Shown: positions 37,171 through 50,600 of the stretch, one piece after another
Layout of the letters: the number at the start of each line of letters is the position of its first letter
Position numbering within the stretch: position 1 is the first letter of the stretch
Source of the DNA: Tetrahymena elliotti 4EA
Taxonomy: Eukaryota > Ciliophora > Oligohymenophorea > Hymenostomatida > Tetrahymenidae
DNA length: 64,000 nucleotides
Assembly (NCBI GenBank): GCA_000231825.2
Contig: JH720343.1
Coordinates: 357,204 to 421,203 of the forward strand
Direction of reading: 5' to 3'
Program-made: the position numbers and the translations under genes
The notes under the pieces: model-generated
Told to the model about the DNA's origin: nothing
The model's database searches: none
What the model saw: the letters and a program-made list of their open reading frames with translations, nothing else

Positions 37171-37561
37171 ATAAAAATAAATTTTTTATCAGATAAGCTA
37201 AAATGCAAAAACAAAGCTAATAATTTGAGTATTATTTGAATTATAATTATTTGTTAATAAAATAATGTTGTCTATTACCTAACACAATCTATGTTAACAC
37301 TTGCAAAACAAAAAAATATTATTAATCATAATTCTTTTTCCTTCACAAATCTATGATAATCTTTAAAATAAATTTATTGAAGATAAAAGAAGTCAACTTT
37401 AAAAAGTAAAAAATAAATCTAAGATAAAACAATTAGAATATTTTTCAAAAATTAAAAATCAATAATGAATAGAAGCACATAATAAATAGGTTAATCATCA
37501 ATCAATATAATTATTATGATTTTATGAATGAAAATTTAATAATTTTGCAAATTATTTGGAT
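37171..37561. other. Intergenic, divergent
   Basis: About 390 A/T-rich bases between the Q/P-rich gene and the plus-strand small ORF. No coding frame; likely promoters. Confidence 0.5.
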
Positions 37562-37972
37562 ATGTTATTTTTTAATAATAATCTAAATTTTAATCGACTA
37601 ATTGACTATGTTATAGATACTTAGAATAAAATGGCTCAGAAAAAGAAAGTATTTGAATTCATTATTTTATTAATTTTGAGCCTCATTTGCTTTGATCTAT
37701 TTTATTTACTGAGATCTATCTTATCCCTAGATAATCGTTATTGTTTAATAAATGGATTCTATAACATTTCTACCAATTATATCCAATTAATTATAAATTT
37801 AATTTTCTATATCTAAGTATATGATTTAAATACTCAAAATATTGTTGATCAATATTTAATTTTAATAAATAAAAATTTAATTATTTCTGATTCTTAGAAT
37901 CTAGTTGATTATCTTACATTAGGTTTAAAAAAACAGAAGAAAGATTTAAATGGCTTGTTGTTTACAAAATGA
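37562..37972 (+). CDS. Possible small membrane protein or leader ORF, 136 aa
   Basis: Ciliate-code frame ATG 37562 to TGA 37972 (137 codons with stop), with an internal ATG at 37631. It has one strongly hydrophobic segment (FEFIILLILSLICFDLFYLL). Its last 23 bases overlap, in another frame, the start of the phosphodiesterase gene at 37950. It could be a real short gene, an upstream ORF on the phosphodiesterase transcript, or chance in A/T-rich sequence (which favours Ile/Leu/Phe/Asn codons). Composition leans towards chance more than for neighbours. Confidence 0.3.
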
Positions 37973-40965
37973 AGATGATGGAAAATCTATCATCTCTGAG
38001 ATTAATGAATAAATTGAAGAAATGTAGCTCAAAAAAACATTGTCTTAGATTATTTAAGAAGCATAGACAAATAATAGATATAATTTAATGAGAGGAGGAT
38101 GCGTCATTAAGACTATTATTGGTCCAATTTAATTTGGTATTCCTCCAGAGACTGTTAAAGATTCTTTAAATTTAGGATAAGAAGTTCCAACATTTTATAT
38201 TATACCTTCTAAAAGATTTGATAAAAAGAATGGTGTGAATGTCGCAGAATTTGAATTCCCTGCTTACTTTAATTTTTTTGTTAAAAAACGTAAATGTACT
38301 CTTATTTGCACTTCAGAAGCTGAAAGAGCAGTTAGAACTGTGTTTTAAGAGACACTTTTAGGTCCTGTTACTTTTGAAGTAAATAAAATAATAAAATTAA
38401 CAGCAAAATAAATATTAAGCCCAATATTTCAGCATTTATTTAATTTTTTTACAATGTAGAAGATTCAATTTTTTTTAAATATATAAACAGCATATTGAAG
38501 AAGATTACTATTATTCTTACCCCAAAGATGGTATACCTGATTTTAATAAAGAATTAAAGGTGTTTGCAAAGGTGATTTAAAGATGATTAAAATTATTATT
38601 TATTTATAATTACTTATTATATTCTAGAATCCTATGAACCCAAGTGAACCTTTAAAAGTTGATACTTTAATCAGCTTTGTTATTTTTGATGAAAATGGTA
38701 TTGCAAAATTAAATGATTCCAATGGAAATGTTGTAGAAATCAAAAAAGAACAAGGGAACTATTAAATTATTGAAAATGGAAAACTCATTGATAATATAAA
38801 AGACGAAGTTAATCTCCCTGAAGGAAATCTCTTTGAAAGTTTTGGAACTATAAGTACTGATAATATTCACAATATGAAAGATCCTGGATAATAAGCTGGT
38901 ACTTAGTTTAATCATGATAGAGTTACTTTTGAGAGCCCTACAAAATCTCATACTAAAAATCTGATTGCAGTTTGGACTAACAAACTTGGTTAAATGAAAT
39001 GCATTTAAGACATTTAAAATTTCCATCCTGAATTTAATGATGAATCTGAAACAATTACTCCCCCTGATTTCGGTGTTACAGTCCTTGGTTCTTCTCATGG
39101 TAAATATTTATTAAAGCTTAAAGTAATTTATTTATATTTTATTAAACTTAAAGGATTTGACCCCAAGGGTAGTACTACTGGTTTTATCATTTGGATCTAT
39201 GGTAAAGGTATTATGGTTGACCCTCCACCATTCAGTTCTTAATTCTTAAAAAAGATGGGTATTCCTAGTGTTTTAATTCATGGAATCATTATTACCCATT
39301 GTCATGCTGATCATGATGCAGGAACATTCACCAAACTTCTTGATGATAGCAGAGTTGAAGTAAATAGTTTTAATATTTTTTTATTGCTAAATCTAACTAT
39401 TTTTGATAGGTTATTACAACAAGAACTATTATGAACAGCTTTTTAAGAAAGTATAGTGCTTTGAGTGGAATGGGTATTGAAGAACTTAAGCATTTATTTA
39501 TCTTTAGACCAGTAACTTTAGGTACTTCAATTAACATTTATGGAGCTAACTTTAGATTTTTCTATGCTTTCCACACTATCCCATGTATAGGATTCGAATG
39601 TGAACTTAAATAAAGATCCATATATTACTCAGCAGATACTTTCTACAATCCTGAATAGTAAATTAATTATAAATAAATGAGGAATATTAATTTATTATTT
39701 TATTTGTTAGGTTGAAAGAATTCAAAAGATAAGGAATATTTGGATAAAAAAGATATGAACAGTTGGCTAATGTTAAGTTTAATAATGATATCATTATTCA
39801 TGAAGCTGGTGTTCCTCCTATTCACACACCTCAAACTGTACTAGCTTGCCTTCCTATACATGTAATCAATTCTACTTTAATCTTAAATGAATTTTTACAA
39901 TATGTTTTAAATAAATGAAGATTAAAAACAAAATGATGCTTATCCATATTGCAGAAAAAGATTTGCTTAAAGATAGTGGACTCAAAATAGCTAAGCATGG
40001 TATAGAAAATACTTTGATATTACATCCTTCAGGTTTCCATAAAAATATGGATACTTTAAGAAGACTTGATCTTCTTTCTTCTATTGACATATTTGAAAAC
40101 TTGACAATTAAAAATATAAAGTGGCTTTTAGATTCATTAGTTGAAGAGTAATATTATCCAAAATAAATTGTAGTCAAAGAAAATACTATTGGAAATAAAT
40201 TCTATATAATTGAAAGTGGTATAGCTCGTGTCTACTCTAACAATAAAAATAACTAATTTGAAAGATTCTACTAAACAGGAGAGTATTTTGGTGAAACTGC
40301 TCTTATATGTCATGGAGGAAAAAGAATTGCTAAGTAAAAAATTTAATTTGTTTATTTAAATCTTAAATTATTCTTTAATCAACTTTAGTGTAGAAGCTGT
40401 CACTGAACTTCGTTTACTCACTTTGGAAAAGCATGACTTTAAATTCATTTTTGGTGATGGATGTGGTGGAGATGGACCAGTAATTAGAAAGTTTATGAAC
40501 TTAACAGATGCTCGTAAATCAAAGGCTTTGCATGTTTTATACAAGTAAAAGAGAAAAATTTAAAAAGTTTGATTTTTTATTAATTTTTTTTAAATTAAAA
40601 GGAATTCCGTATTTAATGAAATGGGATAATCATAGAAGACATAACTCGAAATGATTTTAAAGGAAGAAGAAGTAGATAAAGGCTAAGTTATGTGGAATGT
40701 AGGAGACAAAGCTACATTTGCATTTATTATTAAGAAAGGTAATTTTGAGTTTGTAGATTGTCCTGAATCTGAGCTAGATGAGCTTGAAAGTGGTGCTTTT
40801 ATTGGTGAAGTTAAGTCAATAACAGACAGCTCTCCTCTTACTACTTCAGTTGTAGCTACTAGAAAAGGAAAGATATTCAAGATCTACAAAGAAGACCTAA
40901 TATCCTTCTTAAATAAAAATCCTGGTTTGCAGCTTGTATTTTAAGATTGTAAATATTTAGAATGA
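37950..40965 (+). CDS. Metallo-beta-lactamase cyclic-nucleotide phosphodiesterase with two cyclic-nucleotide-binding domains (GbpA-like), 839 aa
   Basis: Nine phase-matched exons: 37950-38378, 38491-38571, 38628-39099, 39154-39359, 39410-39657, 39711-39861, 39921-40333, 40389-40544, 40602-40965 (840 codons with stop). The metallo-beta-lactamase domain begins at FGVTVLGSSHG (about 315) and has the metal signature THCHADHDAG (His376, His378, Asp380, His381), later FHTIPCIGFE, IYYSADTFYNP, and the closing LIHIAEKD. cNBD 1 (about 584-700) has the phosphate-binding cassette GEYFGETALICHGGKRIA including Arg. cNBD 2 (about 740-830) has GAFIGEVKSITDSSPLTTSV, which lacks that Arg. The same order is known from Dictyostelium GbpA, a cGMP-stimulated cGMP phosphodiesterase. 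The N-terminal ~310 residues are unassigned. Inferred role: cGMP or cAMP breakdown with allosteric feedback. Confidence 0.88.
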
Positions 40966-41229
40966 TATTTAATTTAAAATTAAAGAATCAGTATATTAAC
41001 TCATTATGAGGAACATATTTATTTTTCTCATTTTTATATTTTTATTAATTGTAATTCATTATTAATTATCTTGATAAAAGATATTCTTAAAAGTTCTATT
41101 TGCTTAGTTTTGTTTTTATGCTGTTTGATAAATTTTTAAAAAATTTCATCAGAAATAATTGATAAAAAAGAAGATATTTTTATAAATAATTACTTAATTT
41201 CGTAATAACAAAAATTTGGTTTTGATAAA

Positions 41230-41916
41230 ATGTAAAAGTTAAATAAATTTCCACTTTGCTTTTAAGATTCAAATGTGAACCAAATCGATTTTGATGCTTA
41301 CTAAAATTATAAATGGCTGACATCTGAAGCAATCAATTTCTTCTTTTAATACACTATGAATGAATAATATCAAAATTTATAATAATAAGTTTTTCTTATG
41401 AATCCATCCTGTTATCAAGTAATTCTATTTGAAAATGATTTTGAAGATCTAAAAGATTCAGTCAAAAGAATCAATTTAAAATAATATAAATATATCATTT
41501 CTGCTGTAAATGATAGTACAGATTGCTGGTCAGTAGGCTCAGGAAACCACTGGGCTCTTCTTTTGTATCTTGTAGAAGAGGGATAATTTATCTACTTTGA
41601 TAGCTCCAGCGGTTTTATAAAAAATGCATCAGTTTTAGCAAATAAATTAATGGCAATAGTAAAAGATGATGAAAAATATATGAATAAAAATGTAGATATC
41701 AAAATAAATGAAAGCACCCCAAAACAAAAGAACTCATATGATTGTGGGATGTATGCAATAAGTATTACTGAGCTGATAGTTGAGCTTCTTAATTAAAAAC
41801 AAGGATTGAATATATTAAACAACAAGATTTTTACTGAAAAAATCACTCCTGAATATATTACCCAAAAGAGATAAATAATTAGACAAATAATTTTAGAACT
41901 CTTAAATTAAAAATGA
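41230..41916 (+). CDS. SENP8/NEDP1-like Ulp1-family (C48) cysteine protease, 228 aa
   Basis: Single exon, ATG 41230 to TGA 41916 (229 codons). The catalytic triad is visible: His107 in GSGNHWALLLYL, Asp124 in IYFDSSSGF, Cys172 in NSYDCGMYAISITEL. The size, the short N-terminus and the spacing match DEN1/NEDP1 (SENP8), which processes NEDD8 and removes it from cullins and other targets, more closely than the larger SUMO proteases. N-terminal helices include WLTSEAINFFFQYTM, as in the family. It starts 264 bases after the phosphodiesterase gene ends on the same strand. NEDD8 versus SUMO specificity is inferred from length and overall similarity only. Confidence 0.87.
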
Positions 41917-42554
41917 AATTAATTAAAAAATCAATGTTTTTCAAATTAATTAAATACAATTTTATGTTTTTAAATATTAAATATGCATAAAACTCAAAAA
42001 TTGATTTATCTTTTTACCAATATTTTCTTTTATATGTATTTTATTAATTAAATTAAATTAAATGTTTTAAATTAAAATCTCAAATATCTTAGATTGAAAG
42101 CTGTTTTTAGTTGTAAATTGAAGCAATAAATATTTTTTAATAATTTAGTTCTAATATTTTAGAACATTTATATTATTACACTCATATGATAATTAATATA
42201 TTAAAAATTAAGTACACAAAGAAAACTCAAATATATTATTAACTTCATCTAATTTATTTTATAAAAGTCAAAGTCAAATTTCATATTTTTATATTAGAAA
42301 ATGATGCAGAAAACTTTATTAATAAATGAAATTAATTGATTTTGAAATATAAAAACACGCTTTTCATAATTAAACCTAACTCTAAAAAAACTGATTATGA
42401 TTTTATAAATATTTAAAATTCATTGATAATTAATTTTTATTTTATCCCTTTTATTTAATTTAGATTGATACTTTAACTTTAAAAAATTTTTGATTAATAT
42501 AATTTTAAACAGTTTTTTATTTTTTATTATTTTGTAATTTGTTATTATTTATGT
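41917..42554. other. Intergenic, convergent 3' ends
   Basis: About 640 bases of near-pure A/T between convergent genes; no coding signal on either strand. Confidence 0.55.
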
Positions 42555-45500
42555 TCATATGAAATTCTTTATTTCTTCTTCTTTGATTAGTTTATTTTTT
42601 TTTAGTGTTGAGAATGTTAAGTCTTTTGTAGTATTATGCATTATGTTAACAAATGCAGGATATCTAATAATTCTATTTTATATAGGTATAAATCTCTAAA
42701 CTCTACTATATTTCTACATCATTGATTTTGGTGTGTACTAAATTACAGATGGGTTTTTGGAATGATTTTTAACATTTTTTATTGAAAATTAAATTTATTC
42801 TTTGCTATTTTAAGTTTCAAGTTATTAAAATTCATCTGAATTATCTGGTAAAATAATACTTTGTAGTGTTTTTTTAATTACTTTGAAGTTTGATGAAGAG
42901 CTTCTTTTTGGATCTTGAAAGCTGTTTTGATAGTTTTAAAATATATTTTCATCATTGTATTTTACGAACAAAAAATTATCTTCATCATTGTTAAGATTTT
43001 CTGATTATTAAGTTACGTTTCTTTTTATCTATTTATGAGAATAAATTGGTATGTTTTGTTCAGCAAAGAAATTTATATTAGATTTATTTAGCTTTAGTTG
43101 TCTTCTAGCTCTATTACTGCTTGCTATTTCTGAGTTTTTATAATTAGATAAAGGTGATGGAGTTACAGACCTTTATTTAGAACTAATATTGCTTTGGAAA
43201 TAGCTTTTTTACTTCTCAGCTAAAAAAGAATTTTCAAATAAAGAGTTTCTTTAAGCATTTCCAGAGGGATTAGTTAACATATCATTTTCTTAAATAGGTT
43301 ATTACTAAATATATTTCATAATTGTATCCTGTAAATAATTATTAAAATGAGCTGTTTCTCCTCCATATTTAAGAGGCGAATCTGATAAGTTAAGCTAGGG
43401 CTATTCTTAAACTCTATTTGGAAATTAATTAATTTAAGTGGATATTTTTTCATTTTTATTTGGACTATCTTGAAGCTTTTTAAAATGATTTTGATTTGTA
43501 AAATAATTATGCTTTTATAAGCCAGATTTTATTTCTTAAGGTAAATAACTCCCTTCATTTTAATTAATAGGAGAACTAGATAGAGGAATAGAAGGAAGAG
43601 GTGAAAAATTAGAGGAAGTGCTATCATGATTTTAAGTTTACTGGCTTTCTTCATTTCTTTTCTCCCAATAATTTGTCAACATTAGTGCATCTTTATTTTA
43701 ATTGGCAATATTTTTTTTATTTTACATTTAGTTTATAATATATTAATTTTCATTTCTTGCTCTAATCATTCCTTTTTGCTTTGACCATCTATTGTTTGGA
43801 GTTAAACTTCTAAATCTATTGTTTTCATTATTAAATATATCTTAATACATCAAAAAAACATTTTCTGCTTAGGCTGGAGTATTCTAAAAACTTTTATCTT
43901 TACTGACTATTCCTTGTGCTTGGAGTTAAAAATTTTATGCAATTAATTAATCTACTAAATGGTTATTTTCATCATATTAGAGCTGTTTACTTTATGATTT
44001 TATAGAAGGCTCATACAAATTTTAATATTAATTTTATTGAGAGAAAGGTTGTCTTTTTTGTAGATAAACTTCAAATGGTGCCATCTCATCTTTGCGAACA
44101 AGGCAAGGGGTAATAGATCTGATATTTTTTTTACCATTTACCAGCATATTATTTTTTTTCTACATTTAACTTTCACATGCCATAATTGAAACTCAATAAA
44201 TTGTTTGAAAATGAGTAAAATTAATAAACTGATTTAGTTATTTCTTTTAAATTTTAATTAAGGAATGGTTAGAAAAAACTGGCTTAAACTCAATAACTAA
44301 GTTGCTGTTTGTCAAAAATTTTTATTTGAAATGAAAAAAATTAAATATACCTAAATATTTAATGAAGATTTAATAGTTAGAGATGAATTTTTCATAAAAG
44401 AATAAATACTTATTTTGATTTGATACAAATTTAAATTAATACTAGATTTATTTTATTTTATATTTAAATAATTTTTAGGATAAGATTTCAAAGATAAAAG
44501 TTTAACAGATTTTTATTCATGATTTTGCATTTAGTTCAGTTCATTTTTATGAAGTATTTTATTAATTTTTGAAAACAAATGCATTAAGGGTGTAATCATT
44601 TGTTTAATTTTGTTATTAGTTTTAAGGTAAGTAACTATTTCTATAGGGAGTACTGTAGTTTCTTGATTTTTTCAAATAAACAGAGTCGTAAGGAGTTTAT
44701 CTTTCTGAAGTGTTGTTAGGTTACATTTATTCATGCTACTTATAATTTGAAGCTATGTTTAGCATTTACTCTAATTTTTTTTATTTTTCTCTATATTCCT
44801 TTCTAGGATCCTCAAATTGAATTGAGTTTTTTTTAGAGTTAAGGCTGCTATCGGCTGACTAATTCACTAAATTATTTTTCTTTCTATTAGGAGATTAATT
44901 TCTGGATATTCTGACTCTTAAATTTCTATTTAAATATAGACAGTTATATCTATTCTTGCTCCCTTGGTAGCATTATTCATCATCATCTTCTTAATCTTCT
45001 TAAGTTTACTTGCTAAGTTATTTCTTTTTTTTTGCATATTTTATTTTGCATAAATCTTCATCAACATAGCTTGTTTCACAGAATGGTGTTACAAGTGGAT
45101 TAGCTGCTTCTTATTGAATTTATTCTTCTCTATTCACATGTCTAGGGGTAGTTGAATATTTTTTAGAATAGTAATTATGTGGAAGTTATTTGAATTCTTA
45201 AGAATTTCTAGGGTTGTAAATTTTATATTTATTTTCAAAACTTGTTTAAGGATGATAAAAAGACTCTTTGTAGCTGTCTATAAAATTATGAAAATAAGGA
45301 ATAACTCTAGACATATCTGACTTTCTTTTCTTATCTTATCTAACGGAGCTATTATTAATATTCTGTATGTTAACAGTTTAACTAATTTTATTAAGATTTT
45401 CTATCAATTTATATCTTGGATCACTTAAATACCTAAAATAGAAAAAACAATTTAATATTATGAAATAAAGAAATTAATTAATTTATAAATTACTCAGGCT

Positions 45501-46865
45501 TGTTTCTTAAATATATTCCAGAATTTTTAATAAGTTGGTGTGTATGTCTTTAGTCTGCAGTAAACTAGAAATTTTCTTCATTTTAGTTTTTTAATGTCAG
45601 AGCCTAATTTATGAATCCAGTGCTATTTCTCTTCTGAGAAACTGACCAATAGGTGTTTGAACTATATGAAGATATGTTGTTTTGCTTCATTATTTATTCA
45701 CTATTTCTTCCTTTTCCTATTTCAAACTACTCAGCGAAATCTATTTTTTTTTTTATATCTGATAAATCTTCTTGAGAATTTTTTTATGAACTCAATTTAG
45801 CTTTCTCGACTTGAATTGAAATGCTATTTCTCTATGAATTATATTAAGTTTTAGGAGGCACTGTCAATGATTATTACTATGAATTTAGTTTTTCATGAGA
45901 AGTATGGTGAATTGAAGTAACATTAGAAGAATTCAGAAAGGAAGGACTTTTATCTGCATTTTTTTTATCAGTTTACTAAATTTCAACATCATAAAGTTGG
46001 CTTAACTAATTTTGATTCTTGTCAGCTGTTGTAATGAAGTAGCTAACTTAACTTAAATTCCTTTTTGGAGAATCTTTTCTCTCATAAAGTTTCCCCATTT
46101 CAAAATTCCCAGTTATACCATATATTTTTTAAAGCTTATCCTTAATAATAATTTATTAAACATTATAGAATATTTTTAGGTTTTAAAGTATCTTTACTTT
46201 GCTATAATCACATACTTCAAAGTATTTTCTAGATGGAACAGAAGAATACCTCTATTGATCTGAAGTTATTATATCTTCTTCAATACAATTCTGTAAAAGA
46301 GGAGACAAATAAACTGAGTTTTCATATTATTTCTATGAAATATTTATTGGAATAGTTTAACTTTAATTCAATGTTGGAGAAGGACTTCTCTTTTTTTTGT
46401 ATGAAGAATCTGTTTTAGCATAAAAAATTTGTTTAAAAAAACTAGATAAACAAAAAAATTTACTTTTGACAATCTCTATTTAATAATGATTTGTTTCATC
46501 ATTCTTTTTTTTTGTTAAAAGAGTTGGATTATTTATAAATTGATTATTTTTCTCATTTTATATTATATTCTTTATCTCTTTCCCATTAAATGTTTACTAG
46601 CTTTTCAAATCCTAATTCATTCCCTTTTTACCACTTGAGGGGGTATTTTCATACTACTTATTTTATTTCTTCGGATTTTAAGATATTTTTTTTGATCCAT
46701 AGCAATAATTTTCATACTAAAAAGAAAGCTATTACCTATTTTATAAGCAAAACATTATTTTTAATAAATTTTTTTTCACATCAGTTGAGATTACCTTAAA
46801 ATTTCTACTTAACTTGGGTCTTAATAATCTACATCTTGTATCAATGGTTAAGAAGTTAAAAACAT
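42555..46865 (-). CDS. Large Ser/Asn/Gln-rich hypothetical protein (about 1,300 aa)
   Basis: Continuous minus-strand coding with a TGA at 42555 (end ...KNKLIKEEEIKNFI). The start is uncertain: the first in-frame ATG is at 46865, but coding-like sequence (SPLINRQNIQKFLEALYQ) extends to about 46925, where an in-frame TGA blocks it, so an upstream exon is likely. One intron is about 46440-46797, another about 45433-45490. Most of the protein is disordered and Ser/Asn/Gln-rich with basic patches (ANPLVTPFCETSYV; KSMMQKYSRVQRFIPIQN). No domain, signal peptide or membrane segment recognised. Typical of ciliate-specific cortical or phosphoprotein scaffolds, but that is only a compositional impression. 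It might be two genes. Confidence 0.6.
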
Positions 46866-47660
46866 CTGATAAAGAGCTTCTAAAAACTTTTGAATATTCT
46901 ATCTATTTATTAAAGGTGAAGATGAAATCGATCAATTAGGAATTAAAATTTGTATACTTTTATGCTTTTCTTATTATTTTTAATCAAATTTATTACTTTA
47001 GTTTTTAGAGATAATTTGCATGCAATAAATTTAATTAGTATTTAGAAGTATTGAAAAAATTAATTATATTTAATATAATCTTTTCATCAAAATAGTATCT
47101 CTTAATACTTACCATTCATTTAATAATTTAAAAAATATAATAAATTCAATGGTATGCCAAAAATACAATGAAAATTTCGGATTAATTTTCAATTATTAGA
47201 TTAAAATTTTACTTTTGGAAACACACTCATTTTATTTTTGGGCACAAAACAACTACAAATATAAAACTCAATATCCCAATATATAAATGAAAAATAAATA
47301 CCTTCAACTTTTTTCAGAATAATTTAACAATACTTGTGTTTTAATTTAATATCTTGAATTGACATGATTTAGTTTAAACATTTTTCACATTTAGCTCTAT
47401 TTTATCATTATTTTTTTATACAAAATTATTTTATTATTTACGAATAAACAAATAATTTCTTAATAATCTTTAAAAAAGCAAACATAGAAATTATTTTGAG
47501 AATTATTTAAATAAATGATAATGTATTTAAATAGTTTAATATTTTTAAGACTATGTTCTTTATATCTCTATAATTTAGTTATTTATTATAAATAATTAAG
47601 ACTCTAAAATCTCCCAAATTCAAAACTATTTAATAGTTTTTGATTTTTCTCTAGAAATTT
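46866..47660. other. Intergenic, possible unplaced 5' exon
   Basis: About 800 bases. The end nearest 46866-46925 is coding-like and may belong to an earlier exon of the gene to the left; an ATG-containing short frame lies at about 47020. The rest is A/T-rich with no coding signal. Confidence 0.4.
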
Positions 47661-50600
47661 TCAGGAATTTTTTTAACCCTTTTTTAATTTATGGACTTGT
47701 ATGGATGAAGTTATAAGAAAATCAGCTGGTTGCAAATAATTACATGTATCTGAATTAGGGCTAGTAGAGTATCTTTTAGGTAATTTGGAATGAAATTCTA
47801 ATTTACTTTTTAAGTCATAATTTTTTGAAAATGATTAGACTGTATTTACTTAATTTTTGGATGATTAATTTTAATCAAAATCATTAAACTTATATTTTAA
47901 TAAATATTTTTACTAATCGGTGATAAGGCAATTTACATTTGACTGCTTAAAAACCTTAGAGCTTTCAATATTTTTAAAAATCTTTTTAATATTAATATAT
48001 TTTATTTCTTTTTCTAGTGTCTTTATTTTTCTTTAATATTCGTTTGAAGAATTTTTTTCTTAAATAAAATCTGTATCTAATTTTTATTAAGATAGTGCTG
48101 AAAACTATTCAAGTAACTATTATTGTTTTGGGCTTGATGATGCAGAATTACTGAATAAGGAATATCTTGGTGAAGCATGAATTGTATGCTAAAGTTGAGG
48201 AGATTATTCTTGTTAAGGACTCCTAGTTATTGATGATTACTAGCTTTTGCAGTTTCTTTTTGGAAAAAAAGGTTATTAATAGATATTGACAGATTTTACA
48301 TCTAAATTATTCAACATCAAAAGTTATTGGTGGTTATTATTTTTTTCCATTTATAAAGAGAGTTATGATTTTTGTTATCTTTGCGATAAAAGCATTTATT
48401 CATTTATAAGACTGTTAAAATTTGATTAAGATTATTATTTATAAGTTCTTGAGCTGAATAAATTCACATAAGATTCTTAAGTTTAAGAATTTTAAGATTA
48501 AGGTATTTGAATCTAATATTATTAAACTTTAGGGTTCACAAGATTTTACTTAAAGCAATTAACATTTTGCTATTAATAAAACTAGGGATTTGTTTTATTA
48601 AAAAATTATGTATCACTAAAAATTTTCCTATGGTTTTATTTGTAGGAAATCATATTTTAAAAAGGTTGATGATTTTTTTAAGTAATTGATTAACCTTTAA
48701 CTTGGTTTTGTGGTTATTGGATATCTACTTAGTTTTTTACTTGTTACAAAGAAAGACTATCTTATTGTCCTTTTATACAAGTTTATACAGAACTATCTTA
48801 TTTTTATTGTTCAGATCCTCTAGAAAGCTTTCTAAATTTTAATTCATCATTTTAAGAATTATTTGAACTTTTCTATTTATTTAGAGATAATTTCCAGTCC
48901 AGTGATAAAGGTGTAGAATCATGCTTTTCATCAGCATTTACTTCAATCATATTTTACTTAATTTCATCATTTTGTTATTGGATATGTTAGTAATCTTATT
49001 GGGTTAAACTTAAAAATTATGAAAAACCTTCTATTTGTTCTACAAAAAAATTTTTATCTTACGAACTATGTGTTTTGCTATTTTATTCTGCTAATTACTA
49101 TCTCTTTTTTAAGAATTATTTTTAAAAAACGGGTTTTGTTTTTTCTTTTTTTAACTTAAAGATATCTAAATCTTGTTATTTTTTTGAATGTGGATTAATA
49201 ACAATAAAGAAGTTAGATGGCTTTCCTTTCTTTTCTGATTAGTTTAGAACCATTTACTTGTATTAGTACCTCTCTTCTAATATTTCATTAAAAGAATTAT
49301 CAGAAAGTTCAGGTGGAATACGAAATGTTTAGTGCAAAGGAGAAGAAATATTATCAGTATCTTAGCTTGAAAAAATATCATCTATTCTTATATAATTATT
49401 TTTGTCTTTATCAGGAAAATATTCTTTTTATTTAGAAAGAAATGAAGAATTATTTGCCTCAGTTTATTCTTAGTTTTAAGCTATAGTATCTTCACCATAA
49501 TTATTTCTTTTATTTTAAATATGAAAAATAATTAAAATATTGAATGATTATCATATAATTTCATTTATTATTTTTAATTTTTTCTAAAGCAAATTTTAGA
49601 AAAAAGTAAAAACTTTTCAAGTTTTTTTAAATCTTAAAAACAAATATTTTATTTACTCTTATTATGATGTACTCTTATTTAATTTTGAAGACTGCTTATT
49701 TTATAAATTTAAATCTTTTGCGAAGTTATTGACTAGAGTTTTTGAGGATTTTTGAGGTAAATTCGGATTTTTACTCTTTTAAAGTTCTGCTTATAACATT
49801 TAAGTATTAATTTTACTAATATAAGCTTATCTATATTCTTCACCTAAAATTTATTTCATCTTAGCGTTATACTGGTTTAAAGTGTTTTGCTTCATACTAA
49901 TAATATTCTTATATTGCTAAGATCTCCATTTTTATTTTACTTCATATTCCTAGACTAGGATATTATAAACATTAGAACCTTTGAGGTAATCAAATAGTCT
50001 CTTTTTTAATTTAAAAATATATTAATAATCAAACAAAAAATTACTTCAATAATTTATTTATAATCTAATTTTAAATTTATTATCTTGCTTATTTGTTTTA
50101 GAAATTAATTAATTTTTTACAGCTTCATCATTTTATTTCATATGTATATAAAAAATAAGATAAAAAAATTACTTATTTAGATATGATATATATCTCAGCT
50201 TCAAATGAGCTTACTTCTGCCTTTGTACTTCTAGCATCTTAGTCTTGCATGATTTCATCTTCGCCAAAAAAGCTATTTTCTTTGTAAATAACTAACTAAA
50301 CTCTGACTTAGGATTAAGAAAAAGCCAAATTTTGCTTCACTTAATTCAAATTCAAAGACTGGTTTTCTTCAATTTCTTTCTACCATTTTTCTATTATCTT
50401 TTCATCAGCAATTTCAGCTTTGTTGTAAATAAATAACTTGAACAAATTTCTACAATAAAAGCATAAAAAATTTACCTAATTTTGTGAGAATAATAACTCC
50501 AGATTTAATAAAAAATATATTATCTGCTTTATCACCTTCTTTATAAATGATATTAGACTTTTTAAATTTAACGATTTCAGTACAGTGAAGCAAACTCAAT

